Shown here in pieces: positions 24,436 to 31,553 of a stretch of 31,553 bases of DNA (its first letter is position 1; each line of letters opens with the position of its first letter). The notes under the pieces are model-generated. The model was not told the DNA's origin, did not search any database, and worked only from the letters and a program-made list of their open reading frames with translations. Source of the stretch: JAQIBY01 sp964615585. GTDB lineage: Bacteria; Bacteroidota; Bacteroidia; Bacteroidales; ML635J-15. A program made the position numbers and the translations under genes. The stretch is taken from positions 1 through 31,553 of the forward strand of contig CAZTNS010000014.1 of assembly GCA_964615585.1 (NCBI GenBank), given 5' to 3'.

Positions 24436-25329
24436 ATGAGAGTACACACAGATTTTGAAAATTTTGGTTTGATAAAAAATGCCGTAGTCACTACTGGCAC
24501 TTTCGATGGGGTACATGCCGGTCATAAAACACTTCTGAACAGGTTAAAACAGTTGGCCTCCATGATCAACGGGGAGTCTGTTCTGATCACCTTTCAGTCA
24601 AATCCGGCAAAGGTCCTCTATCCAAATAAATCAGACAAAGCCGCTTTGATCACGACAAAGAATGAAAAAATAGCCCTGCTTAGAGAGACAGGCATCGATC
24701 ACCTGTTTATTATCCCGTTCACACATGAATTTGCAAAAACAACATCCCACAGTTTTGTGAAAGACATCCTGAAAGACAAAATACATGCAAGAATCGTTAT
24801 TGTCGGTATTAATCACCATTTTGGACACAATCGCACAGGAAATTTTAATTCTTTACATCAATTTAGTAAAAATTACGGTTTCATGGTAGAAGAAATACCT
24901 ATGCAGGACATTGAAAACGAAATCATCAGTTCTACATGCATTCGTAAAGCCATTGAGGAGGGAAATATTGAACAAGCCAATTTATACCTCGACCATTTCT
25001 ATCTGCTATTAGCAAAAACAAAAAAAACTGGCCAATGCTTATACTATAAGTCAAGTAAGGTTTGGGAACTATGCATTGAAGAAAAAGAAAAACTTCTGCC
25101 ATCAGATGGAGCATACAAAGTCTGCATTCCTGATAACAACAAAACGGGTATCATACTGATCAACACAAAAACGGAGAGCCTCCGGATGTATTTCATCCCT
25201 GAAGATAAAACCCTGGATTTGCAGGTTGATGAGGTCTATAGTTTTGTATTTCACACTAAAATCAGAAATAGAAATAGTGACCGTTTTAATCTTCTTAACT
25301 CTATTCACGAAACCAATCAATGTATCTGA
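24436..25329 (+). CDS. ribF: RibF-like FAD synthetase with degenerate kinase half
   Basis: A 297-residue protein of the RibF family, which converts riboflavin to FMN and FMN to FAD. The N-terminal adenylyltransferase half is well kept: GTFDGVHAGH (21-30, nucleotide binding), TFQSNP, GINHHFGHNRTGN (near 124-136) and the ISSTCIRKAIEEGNIEQAN helix (164-182). The C-terminal riboflavin-kinase fold can be followed (LPSDGAYKV near 221, FVFHTKIRN near 270). It lacks the GxPTAN phosphate-binding loop, the second NxGxRPT-type motif and the usual catalytic EvHlLdF segment. It may therefore only make FAD from FMN, or be a paralogue of a complete RibF elsewhere. It is 30 bp after rex and 20 bp before ugd. 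Confidence 0.85.
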   Translation: MRVHTDFENFGLIKNAVVTTGTFDGVHAGHKTLLNRLKQLASMINGESVLITFQSNPAKVLYPNKSDKAALITTKNEKIALLRETGIDHLFIIPFTHEFAKTTSHSFVKDILKDKIHARIVIVGINHHFGHNRTGNFNSLHQFSKNYGFMVEEIPMQDIENEIISSTCIRKAIEEGNIEQANLYLDHFYLLLAKTKKTGQCLYYKSSKVWELCIEEKEKLLPSDGAYKVCIPDNNKTGIILINTKTESLRMYFIPEDKTLDLQVDEVYSFVFHTKIRNRNSDRFNLLNSIHETNQCI

Positions 25330-25349
25330 TAATTTAAAATGAACACATT

Positions 25350-26669
25350 ATGAAAATAACAATGGTAGGCACAGGCTATGTTGGCCTGGTGTCGGGAACA
25401 TGTTTTGCAGAAGTAGGTGTTAACGTTTCATGCGTTGATATTGATACGGAAAAAATCAATAACCTGAAGAAAGGGATCATCCCGATATGGGAACCGGGGT
25501 TGGAGACACTTGTCAAACGCAATGTGGAAAAAAAGAGGCTTAGCTTCACAACTAGCCTTAAAGAAGGTTTGAAAGATTCAGAAGCTATTTTTATTGCTGT
25601 TGGCACGCCTCCGGATGAAGACGGAAGTGCTGATCTCCAATACGTCCTTAAGGTGGCCAGAGAAACAGGGAAATTGATGGCCGATTATTTGCTTATCATC
25701 ACAAAAAGTACCGTTCCCATTGGAACTGCCGAAAAAGTGCGCAATGCGGTTTCAGAAGAGTTAAAAAAACGGGGAAAAAATATTCCCTTTGATGTGGCAT
25801 CCAACCCGGAATTCCTTAAAGAAGGAGATGCCATTAATGACGCCATGCACCCCGACAGAATTGTGATTGGCACAGATTCTGATAAAGCAAAACAAATCTT
25901 GAACAGGCTGTACAAACCATTTGTGCTTAACGGGCACCCCGTTATTTTTATGGATATCCCGTCGGCTGAATTAACAAAATATGCAGCCAATGCAATGCTG
26001 GCCACCAAAATTAGTTTCATGAACGATATGGCCAATTTCTGTGAAAAAGTAGGTGCTGACATCAATGCTGTTCGCCGCGGTATAGGCTCTGACCGCCGGA
26101 TTGGCAAATATTTTATCTACGCCGGCACAGGATACGGTGGCTCATGTTTTCCAAAAGATGTTAAAGCTGTCATTAATACCGCTGATCAGCATAATCATAG
26201 CCTTGAAATACTTAAATCAGTAGAGGATGTCAATGAACGGCAAAAAGAAACATTGTTCCATAAAGCAAAAGCCCATTTCGGAGACCTGAAAGGGAAGCAC
26301 TTTGCAATGTGGGGACTATCCTTTAAACCTAATACCGACGACATGCGTGAAGCCCCCGCTTTAAAACTCATTAACTTGTTTACCAATGCCGGAGCAACAA
26401 TCACGGCCTATGATCCCGTTGCTATGGATGAATGCAAAAGGCGTGTGGGCAATAAAATATCTTACGCCAAAAAAGCGTATGACGCTGTTGATGGAGCAGA
26501 CGCTTTGTTACTTGTTACAGAATGGAGTGAGTTTCGTGTTTTGAATTATCCCTCACTCGAAAAAATGAAAAACAAACTGGTTTTCGACGGCCGTAACATC
26601 TATGACCCAAAAGAGCTGAACGCTAAAGGAGTTACTTATTTTGGAATCGGACGCCGGATTGAAAATTAA
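25350..26669 (+). CDS. ugd: UDP-glucose 6-dehydrogenase
   Basis: A 439-residue enzyme that oxidises UDP-glucose twice with NAD+ to UDP-glucuronate for capsule or exopolysaccharide. The N-terminal Rossmann fold has MVGTGYVGL (5-13) and CVDIDTEKI. The substrate region includes AVGTPPDEDGS, TKSTVPIGT, SNPEFLKEGDAI and LTKYAANAMLATK (Lys220). The catalytic cysteine is Cys266 in YGGSCFPKD. The C-terminal domain includes GLSFKPNTDDMREAP. All catalytic residues are present and the length is typical. It closes the run beginning at 22890. Because each turnover makes NADH, its link to Rex is chemically sensible, but the grouping may be coincidental. Relic mobile DNA follows. Confidence 0.95.
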   Translation: MKITMVGTGYVGLVSGTCFAEVGVNVSCVDIDTEKINNLKKGIIPIWEPGLETLVKRNVEKKRLSFTTSLKEGLKDSEAIFIAVGTPPDEDGSADLQYVLKVARETGKLMADYLLIITKSTVPIGTAEKVRNAVSEELKKRGKNIPFDVASNPEFLKEGDAINDAMHPDRIVIGTDSDKAKQILNRLYKPFVLNGHPVIFMDIPSAELTKYAANAMLATKISFMNDMANFCEKVGADINAVRRGIGSDRRIGKYFIYAGTGYGGSCFPKDVKAVINTADQHNHSLEILKSVEDVNERQKETLFHKAKAHFGDLKGKHFAMWGLSFKPNTDDMREAPALKLINLFTNAGATITAYDPVAMDECKRRVGNKISYAKKAYDAVDGADALLLVTEWSEFRVLNYPSLEKMKNKLVFDGRNIYDPKELNAKGVTYFGIGRRIEN

Positions 26670-26726
26670 CCCGAGCCTGTTTTCTGTAAACTATCATCTT
26701 TATCGCCACTTTTAATTTGTGCTTGT

Positions 26727-26760
26727 CAATAGAGTCAGGTATCTGAACTAAAATATTAAT
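26727..26760 (+). repeat. Dispersed 33-bp repeat, copy 2
   Basis: It matches the reverse complement of 5941-5973 at 30 of 33 positions and 27037-27070 at about 25 of 34. Together with the third copy it flanks the group II intron relic as a direct repeat, which suggests that the intron sat inside, or landed beside, the repeat-bearing element. Confidence 0.7.
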
Positions 26761-26771
26761 AATAACTGTGA

Positions 26772-26945
26772 GAATTCCTTGACCAAAGGGTAGGAGGGAT
26801 AAGCAAAATGTTGTATAAATGGCTGAACAGGCGAGGTGGAAAACCAAAATGGCTTTGGACTTGTTTTACTAAATTGGTAAACGAGTGGTTCCATTTGCTT
26901 AAACCCAAGATATACCAATCTTGTCTTTTAGCGAAACCAAATTGA
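26772..26945 (+). pseudogene. Group II intron maturase/RT, C-terminal remnant
   Basis: This frame opens right after a TGA at 26769-26771 and ends at TGA 26943-26945. It encodes SKMLYKWLNRRGGKPKW, then FTKLVNEWFHLLKPKIYQS. This is the signature end of a group II intron-encoded reverse transcriptase/maturase (LYKWLNRRS, then W-x-x-F-x-x-L, then P-x-PKPRIYHS). Only about 57 codons remain; the RT palm and most of the X domain are gone. Domain V follows directly, as expected when the ORF lies in domain IV. The element cannot encode a working splicing or mobility protein. Confidence 0.75.
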
Positions 26946-27020
26946 GAGAACCCGTATGCGGGAAATCCCCTCATATGGGTCTGTGGGTGAGCGGGAAGGT
27001 AACGAACCGTTCTTCCCGGA
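26946..27020 (+). mobile_element. Group II intron 3' end, domains V and VI
   Basis: The stem ACCCGTATG (26950-26958) pairs with CATATGGGT (26972-26980) around CGGGAAATCCC, the layout of the catalytic domain V hairpin (AGCCGTATG, GAAA-capped, CATACGGTT). The usual AGC triad reads AGA or AAC, a change expected to reduce or kill splicing. Next, CGGGAA (26992-26997) and TTCCCG (27013-27018) with GGT/ACC inside form a domain VI-like hairpin. The intron would end at AC near 27020-27021. The 5' half of the intron is missing, so this is a relic. Confidence 0.6.
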
Positions 27021-27180
27021 CACTACTTAGTGTCCGTCAATACAGTCAAGTGTCTGAGCTATAATGTTCGAGTTCAAGGCTTGCGAAGTATTGGTAACCA
27101 GGAGTTTACTGACGTAAATGACTGGTTGCCAATGCGAGCGTAACGCAGAAATCGGACATTATAGACAGACACTACTTAGT
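27019..27180. repeat. Palindromic element with 13-bp direct repeats
   Basis: GACACTACTTAGT occurs at 27019-27031 and again at 27168-27180. Between them, inverted segments pair: 27050-27073 with about 27150-27172 (sharing ATAATGT-y-CGA and TGTCTG), and TATTGGTAACCAG (27089-27101) with CTGGTTGCCAATG (27122-27134). It is non-coding, with no transposase. It resembles a MITE or an internally deleted element. Its left portion (27037-27070) is the third copy of the dispersed 33-bp repeat. Confidence 0.6.
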
Positions 27181-27247
27181 TTACATCGTACACTATATCT
27201 TTACCCATTAAAATAACAGTAGAACCTTTTTGTTTTTTAAGGAATCA

Positions 27248-27279
27248 TTTGGTAGTAACAATTATTATTCCTTACTTTG
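27248..27279 (+). promoter_or_regulatory. Promoter of the TetR-led operon
   Basis: TTTG (27248-27251), a 20-bp spacer and TTACTTTG (27272-27279) fit the Bacteroidota consensus TTTG-N19-21-TAnnTTTG with one mismatch. Transcription would start near 27286, which leaves too short a leader for the GTG at 27299 and favours the ATG at 27317. Confidence 0.6.
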
Positions 27280-27295
27280 ACTGACCGTTCAGTCA
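27278..27295. promoter_or_regulatory. TetR-type operator overlapping the promoter
   Basis: TGACTGACCGTTCAGTCA has perfect 7-bp arms (TGACTGA/TCAGTCA) around a 4-bp centre, the usual size and style of TetR-family operators. It overlaps the last two bases of the -7 element and the transcription start, so bound repressor would block its own operon. Confidence 0.7.
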
Positions 27296-27316
27296 CCAGT
27301 GGTTATAAAACAAATA

Positions 27317-27892
27317 ATGAGCAGTATTGAATCAAATATGGAAGAGAAGCGGCAGCGCATCATGGAAGAGGCTCTTGATTTATTCAGCCGGGAAGGTTAT
27401 CAATCGGTGAGCATAAGCCGCATTGCAAAGCAAGCCGGCATATCCAAAGGCAACATGTACAATTATTTTGACAGCAAGCAGGATTTACTGGTACAGTTGG
27501 TTTTAGATGGAATAAACGATCTGATGCAGGAATTTGACCCCAATCATGACGGTGTGCTAACAAAGGAAGAGTTTTACCATTTCATTGATAAAATGTTTGA
27601 AAACATCAAAAAGAAACAGCCATTCTGGAAACTGATGTTTTCCCTGCTGCTGCAACCACACATCCTGGAATTGCTGGAGGATGAGCTGGAGCCAATCGGA
27701 GAACGCAGTGTCGGAATTTTAAGTGCCTTCTTCATTAAAAACGGCAGCGATGACCCCTATACCGATATGCTGTTTTTTTCTTCCCTTACAAAAGGGGCTA
27801 TCATGCAATACGTGTACAGTCCGGAACTCATAGATATCGACAAATTGAAAGACAAAATTATAAGCTATTATAAAAACGAATGCAATCATTAA
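27317..27892 (+). CDS. TetR-family transcriptional regulator
   Basis: 191 residues from the chosen ATG. The N-terminal TetR DNA-binding domain is clear: RIMEEALDLFSREGYQSVSI, then SRIAKQAGISKGNMYNYFDSKQDLL, with GNMYNYF as the recognition helix end. The remaining about 130 residues form the ligand-binding helical domain, whose inducer cannot be predicted. An in-frame GTG at 27299 would add six residues but falls only a few bases after the operator, so ATG 27317 is preferred. A palindromic operator overlies its promoter, which implies autorepression. The next gene begins 17 bp after the stop, so the regulator probably controls the envelope-export genes downstream. Confidence 0.9.
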   Translation: MSSIESNMEEKRQRIMEEALDLFSREGYQSVSISRIAKQAGISKGNMYNYFDSKQDLLVQLVLDGINDLMQEFDPNHDGVLTKEEFYHFIDKMFENIKKKQPFWKLMFSLLLQPHILELLEDELEPIGERSVGILSAFFIKNGSDDPYTDMLFFSSLTKGAIMQYVYSPELIDIDKLKDKIISYYKNECNH

Positions 27893-27909
27893 TGTAAACC
27901 CTTATAATC

Positions 27910-28653
27910 ATGAAACACATCATCATCCCATTCGCATTGTTGCTGCTGAGCCTTTTAGCAGGCGCACAGGATGCAACTGAAATCGTACGAGATGCCTACG
28001 AGAAAGTGAACGGCACATCCAGCTATGCAGAGATGACCATGAAAATTGTCCGCCCTGACTGGGACAGAAGCATTTCCATGAAGTCGTGGAGCAAAGGAAT
28101 GAAGTATTCAATGGTCTATATCACCGCTCCGGCCCAGGAAAAAGGACAGGTTTTCATGAAGCGGGACAATGAGATGTGGAACTGGCAGCCCAAGATCAAC
28201 CGCATGGTAAAGCTCCCGCCTTCTATGATGATGCAATCCTGGATGGGATCGGATTTTACCAACGATGACCTGATCAATCAGGCATCCATTGTCAATGATT
28301 ACGAACATAAAATTCTGGGTACTGAAGAAATGAACGGAAAAGCATGTTATAAAATTCATTTTACGCCAAAGCCCGATGCCCCGGTGGTGTGGGGAAAGCT
28401 GATCTCCTGGATTTCCAAAACCGGTTACCACATGTTCCGTACTGAGTATTACGATGAAGATGATTATCTGGTGAAAACCGAGCTGGCATCCGATCTCAAG
28501 TTGATGGACGGAGAAAAAATTACCACGAAATTCACCACCATCCCGGCCGATAAAGAAGGCCACAAAACCATTATGATGATGGAAGATGTGGATTTTAATC
28601 ATGAGATTGAGGACGGTTTTTTCAGCCAGATGAATATGAAGAGAGTGAGATAA
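27910..28653 (+). CDS. Outer-membrane lipoprotein-sorting (LolA-like) protein
   Basis: A 247-residue periplasmic protein with a signal peptide cleaved near LAGAQ-DATEIV. The mature protein has the hallmarks of the outer-membrane lipoprotein-sorting family related to LolA: an opening helix IVRDAYEKVNG, then beta-rich GKGQVFMKRDNEMWNWQPKINRMVKLPPSMM-type strands, a MGSDFTNDDL segment near 112-121 and a C-terminal strand pattern. Such proteins form a half-barrel that carries lipid or lipoprotein. It sits between a TetR regulator and two FtsX-type permeases plus an ATPase, an arrangement like Lol or MacB-type export systems. It may accept a substrate extracted by the transporter. The substrate is not known, and it is probably distinct from housekeeping LolA. 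Confidence 0.85.
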   Translation: MKHIIIPFALLLLSLLAGAQDATEIVRDAYEKVNGTSSYAEMTMKIVRPDWDRSISMKSWSKGMKYSMVYITAPAQEKGQVFMKRDNEMWNWQPKINRMVKLPPSMMMQSWMGSDFTNDDLINQASIVNDYEHKILGTEEMNGKACYKIHFTPKPDAPVVWGKLISWISKTGYHMFRTEYYDEDDYLVKTELASDLKLMDGEKITTKFTTIPADKEGHKTIMMMEDVDFNHEIEDGFFSQMNMKRVR

Positions 28654-28654
28654 C

Positions 28655-28721
28655 AGGTGTTAGGCGTTAGGTTTTAGGGGTTAGGAAATATTTTCCTCCC
28701 AAAACCTAACCCCTAACACCT
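28655..28721. repeat. TTAGG-rich long hairpin inside the operon
   Basis: The left arm 28655-28679 pairs with 28697-28721 at 22 of 25 positions, built from repeats of TTAGG and CCTAA. The loop contains a further GGAAA/TTTCC pairing. It occupies almost the whole gap between the LolA-like gene and the first permease. It may stabilise or attenuate the transcript, or be an intergenic repeat. Confidence 0.8.
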
Positions 28722-28741
28722 AAACCTTAAAACCTTAGAGT

Positions 28742-29956
28742 ATGAACTACACAAAATTGGCATGGCGAAACATCTGGCGGAACCGCCGCAGGACACTGAT
28801 TACCATCTCATCGGTATTCTTTGCCTTGCTTCTGGCGATCCTCATGCGCGGCCTGCAATTGGGCACCTACGACCAGATGATAAAAAATTCCGTAGAGCAA
28901 TACACGGGTTATGTGCAGATTCATCAGAAAGGTTATCAGGATGATCAGGTGTTGAACAATGCCTTTATGCCCAACGACAGCCTGAAAAAAACCGTGCTTG
29001 AACATGACAATGTCAAAGCCTTGCTACCCCGGCTCCGGACGTACTCACTTGCTTCTGCCGATAACCAAACCAAAGGCGCCCTCATCATTGGCCTGGATGC
29101 AGACAAGGACAACGAGCTGACGAAGGTTAAGGATAAGCTGGTGAAAGGTCGCATGCCCAAAAGCGGTGAGCAAACAGTGGTTTTGGCCGAAGAGCTGGCA
29201 AATTACCTGAAACTCCGCATTGGCGATACAGCAGTTTTTATCGGGCAGGGATACCATGGCATCAGTGCTGCCGGTTTGTACCCGGTGGTGGGCATCGTTT
29301 CTTACCCCGTGCCACAACTCAACAATACCCTGGCTTATATGGATATCCAAACGGCTCAACAATACCTGAGCATTGACAATGGACTCACTGCCTGGATTGT
29401 GATGCTGGAGGAGCAGGACGAGTACAAGGAAACCACCAAAGGACTCAGAAGCATCATTCCGGACAATTATGAAGTGATGCACTGGGAAACCATGCAACCC
29501 GGTGTCAAACAAGGCATTGAGGCCGACAACAAAAGTGGTTTAATAATTCTGATGATACTCTACATTGTCATTGCCTTTGGTATTTTTGGAACAGTGCTGA
29601 TGATGATTGCAGAACGCCGCAAAGAGTTTTCCATCATGGTGGCTGTGGGCATGCAAAAAACCAGGCTGGCAAAGCTGGTTGCCACCGAAACTATGATGAT
29701 TGCTCTTCTGGGCATTGTCAGTGCCGTGATTGTGAGCATTCCATTTATTTGGTATTTGCACCTCAACCCATTGACATTCAGTGGAGATATAGCCCATATG
29801 TTCGCCGAGTACGGCATGGAACCCATCATGCCGGTTGCTTTTGAACCGGGTTACTTCCTGGGGCAAACCGGGGTGGTCCTTATTCTAACGCTGATTGCCG
29901 TTGCCTGGCCGATCATGTCGATTTTTAAACTTGATGTCACCAAATCCATTCGATAA
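28742..29956 (+). CDS. ABC transporter permease, FtsX/LolE type
   Basis: A 404-residue permease of the MacB/LolC/FtsX class. A cytoplasmic opening (KLAWRNIWRNRRRT) is followed by transmembrane helix 1 at about 18-38, a periplasmic domain of about 210 residues, and three C-terminal helices at about 260-285, 315-340 and 375-395. The GIFGTVLMMIAERRKEFSIMVAVG stretch after helix 2 is the family's coupling region (ERRKE). Such permeases do not form a channel but transmit force to the periplasm. With the following permease and the ATPase it should make a heterodimeric transporter. It starts just after the TTAGG hairpin and ends 17 bp before the next permease. Confidence 0.9.
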   Translation: MNYTKLAWRNIWRNRRRTLITISSVFFALLLAILMRGLQLGTYDQMIKNSVEQYTGYVQIHQKGYQDDQVLNNAFMPNDSLKKTVLEHDNVKALLPRLRTYSLASADNQTKGALIIGLDADKDNELTKVKDKLVKGRMPKSGEQTVVLAEELANYLKLRIGDTAVFIGQGYHGISAAGLYPVVGIVSYPVPQLNNTLAYMDIQTAQQYLSIDNGLTAWIVMLEEQDEYKETTKGLRSIIPDNYEVMHWETMQPGVKQGIEADNKSGLIILMILYIVIAFGIFGTVLMMIAERRKEFSIMVAVGMQKTRLAKLVATETMMIALLGIVSAVIVSIPFIWYLHLNPLTFSGDIAHMFAEYGMEPIMPVAFEPGYFLGQTGVVLILTLIAVAWPIMSIFKLDVTKSIR

Positions 29957-29973
29957 ACGAAAAAATTGCAACT

Positions 29974-31200
29974 ATGGAATTGATAAAAATAGCATGGAGA
30001 AACGTCTGGCGAAACAAAACCCGTAGCATGGTGGTCATCCTTGCAGTTACCTTTGGTATGCTGGGGGGCGGATTTTCCACCGCCGTGATGCTGGGGGCAG
30101 TTGACAGCCGGGTGGACAAAGCCATCAACAATGAATCTGCACATTTTCAGGTTCACCACGATGGTTATCTTGAAAACCCTGAACCCGGCCTTTTTATGAG
30201 CAATATTCAGCCACTGATTGATAACATAAGCCAAAAAGATTTTGTTTCCGGGGTAAGCAACCGGCTGCTTGTCAATGCCATGATACAGAGCCCGCATAAC
30301 ACCAGCGGAGCCACTGTAAACGGCATTATCCCGGCACAGGAAAAACAGGTAAGCAGCCTGCATGAAAACCTTGTGGAGGGAACCTATTTTGATGCAGATA
30401 AAAAAAATCAGGTGGTCATCAGCAAATCAACGGCCGAAAAGCTCAAGTTGAATGTGCGCTCCAAAATGGTACTCACTTTTCAGGACAAGGAAGGTAACCT
30501 TACCGGGGGAGCTTTTCGGGTGGCCGGTATTTTTAAAACCAGCAACAAAGCTTTTGATGAGATGAATGTGTTTGTCTTGCGCAAAGATATGGAGTCACTC
30601 ACAGGTTTTGCAGAAAGCGAATCCCACGAAATTGCTGTGTTGTTTAAGGACAACGATGATTTGAAAGAACGTACCGCAGAACTAAAAGCAACCACTCCTG
30701 ATAATCTGGATGCCAAAAACTGGAAGGAGCTTAATCCTGAATTGGGCATGATGAGCATGATGACGGAAAAATACTTGTCATACCTGGTAGCCATCATCTT
30801 GTTTGCCCTGGCTTTTGGCATCATCAACACCATGTTGATGGCTATACTGGAGCGGAAAAAAGAACTGGCCATGCTCAAGGCCATTGGAATGAATGAAGGA
30901 AAAATCCGCATCATGATAGTCTGGGAAACATTGTTTTTGACAGCCATAGGCTCGGCGGCCGGGTTGATTTTAAACCATGGGCTGGTGGCCTGGCTAGGCA
31001 AAACAGGCATCAATCTGGCGGCTTTTTCCGAAGGGATGGAATCCTTTGGGTTTTCTTCTGTGATTTACCCGGCAATAAATGGTACGTTTTACCTGCAGAT
31101 TGTTGCTTTAGTTGTAATTACTGCCCTGGTAGCATCCATATTCCCCATCATACGGGCAAGCAAATTGAAACCCGCTGAAATCCTCAGCAGCAATTATTAA
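29974..31200 (+). CDS. ABC transporter permease, FtsX/LolC type
   Basis: A 408-residue permease with the same plan as its neighbour: a KIAWRNVWRNKTRS opening, helix 1 at about 18-40, a large periplasmic domain, helix 2 (about 268-290) followed by MLMAILERKKELAMLKAIGM, then two more helices. The start ATG 17 bp after the first permease and the conserved coupling motif suggest that the two act as a LolC/LolE-like pair. The protein is complete. The ATP-binding gene starts 26 bp downstream. Confidence 0.9.
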   Translation: MELIKIAWRNVWRNKTRSMVVILAVTFGMLGGGFSTAVMLGAVDSRVDKAINNESAHFQVHHDGYLENPEPGLFMSNIQPLIDNISQKDFVSGVSNRLLVNAMIQSPHNTSGATVNGIIPAQEKQVSSLHENLVEGTYFDADKKNQVVISKSTAEKLKLNVRSKMVLTFQDKEGNLTGGAFRVAGIFKTSNKAFDEMNVFVLRKDMESLTGFAESESHEIAVLFKDNDDLKERTAELKATTPDNLDAKNWKELNPELGMMSMMTEKYLSYLVAIILFALAFGIINTMLMAILERKKELAMLKAIGMNEGKIRIMIVWETLFLTAIGSAAGLILNHGLVAWLGKTGINLAAFSEGMESFGFSSVIYPAINGTFYLQIVALVVITALVASIFPIIRASKLKPAEILSSNY

Positions 31201-31226
31201 TGTTGAATGTATAAAACCCATATATC

Positions 31227-31553
31227 ATGAAAATCATTGAGACCAAAAACCTGCATAAAACTTACAACAGCACCCAGGTGCCTGTACATGCTGTTAACGG
31301 CATTGATTTAAGCATTGAACAAGGCGAATTTACTGCCATTGTAGGCCCGTCTGGTTCGGGCAAAACCACTTTGCTAAACCTAATTAGCGGTTTGGATGAT
31401 CCTACTGAAGGGGAAGTATTTGTTAACGACGTGAAAATCGGGGAGCTCTCCAATAAGGAGGTGATAGACTTCCGGCTGAAGAATATTGGCTTTGTTTTCC
31501 AGGCATACAACCTGATTCCGGTACTGACAGCCCGTGAGAATGTAGAATTCATC
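31227..31553 (+). CDS. ABC transporter ATPase, LolD/MacB type (partial)
   Basis: The first 109 codons of an ATP-binding subunit, cut by the window end. Visible are the N-terminal KNLHKTYNSTQVPVHAVNGI strands (a LolD/MacB-like insertion before the Walker motif), Walker A GPSGSGKTT (residues about 41-49), LISGLDDPTEGEV, and the Q-loop region VFQAYNLIPVLTARENV near 90-106. The signature and Walker B motifs lie beyond the window. It should power the two upstream permeases. Confidence 0.9.
   Translation, partial: MKIIETKNLHKTYNSTQVPVHAVNGIDLSIEQGEFTAIVGPSGSGKTTLLNLISGLDDPTEGEVFVNDVKIGELSNKEVIDFRLKNIGFVFQAYNLIPVLTARENVEFI

Larger units (their letters stand above)
26670..27298. other. Gap filled with mobile-element relics
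   Basis: Reading rightwards the gap holds a dispersed 33-bp repeat (26728-26760), the tail of a group II intron maturase (26772-26945) and intron domains V and VI (26946 to about 27020). A palindromic element bounded by 13-bp direct repeats (27019-27180) follows, then the promoter and operator of the TetR gene (27248-27295). Each is described separately. Confidence 0.7.

Noticed and set aside
26943..27020. Intrinsic terminator after ugd
   Set aside because: The stems match group II intron domains V and VI and lack a trailing T-run.
31262..31552. 96-codon minus-strand ORF at the window end
   Set aside because: It is the antisense shadow of the ABC ATPase, which has clear Walker A and Q-loop motifs.

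Overview
The window looks like chromosomal DNA from an AT-rich member of the Bacteroidota, probably an anaerobic or fermentative lineage. The evidence is a type IX secretion (T9SS) cargo with PKD repeats and a gliding-motility-type C-terminus, a PorP/SprF-family protein and a PorE-like OmpA protein. There are also promoters of the TTTG/TAnnTTTG type, weak Shine-Dalgarno sites, a YfhO-family membrane protein and a Rex regulator. No rRNA, tRNA, CRISPR array or intact insertion sequence was seen.

Layout. 1-1262: a structured, GC-richer gene-free stretch, a small membrane protein (377-778), then a gap with a perfect 42-bp palindrome. 1263-8158: a lipoprotein overlapping a SAM methyltransferase, a YfhO-type membrane protein on the opposite strand, a repeat-bearing gap and a second polytopic membrane protein. 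8387-16179: a T9SS cassette. The giant PKD cargo is divergent from PorP/SprF and PorE-like genes, and back-to-back promoters share a 17-bp palindrome. 16181-22470 (minus strand): ECF sigma factor A, Fpg glycosylase, NAD-dependent ligase, PolX and ECF sigma factor B. This is a base-excision-repair set bracketed by two sigma factors that are about 77% identical and share an upstream sequence block. 22831-26669: a Rex-box-like palindrome, an unusual protein joining a NuoE-like domain to the tail of an [FeFe]-hydrogenase, then rex, a ribF-like gene whose kinase half is degenerate, and ugd. 26670-27298: the 3' end of a dead group II intron, a palindromic element and dispersed repeats. 27317-31553: a TetR regulator with an operator on its own promoter, an outer-membrane lipoprotein-sorting (LolA-like) protein, two FtsX-type permeases and the start of a LolD-like ATPase, which runs off the window.

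How the parts fit. The T9SS trio probably forms one cargo-specific secretion and anchoring unit. Fpg, PolX and LigA can together remove an oxidised base, fill the gap and seal it, and ECF control of the set is an inference from position. Rex (an NADH/NAD+ sensor) probably controls the hydrogenase-derived gene through the 22831-22850 palindrome. The TetR-led operon resembles a lipoprotein or lipid export system.

Most novel points: the NuoE/hydrogenase-tail chimera under a Rex-type site, the repair cassette between twin ECF sigma factors with a shared upstream block, and the palindromic divergent T9SS promoter. All family names rest on motifs read by eye, without database searches.
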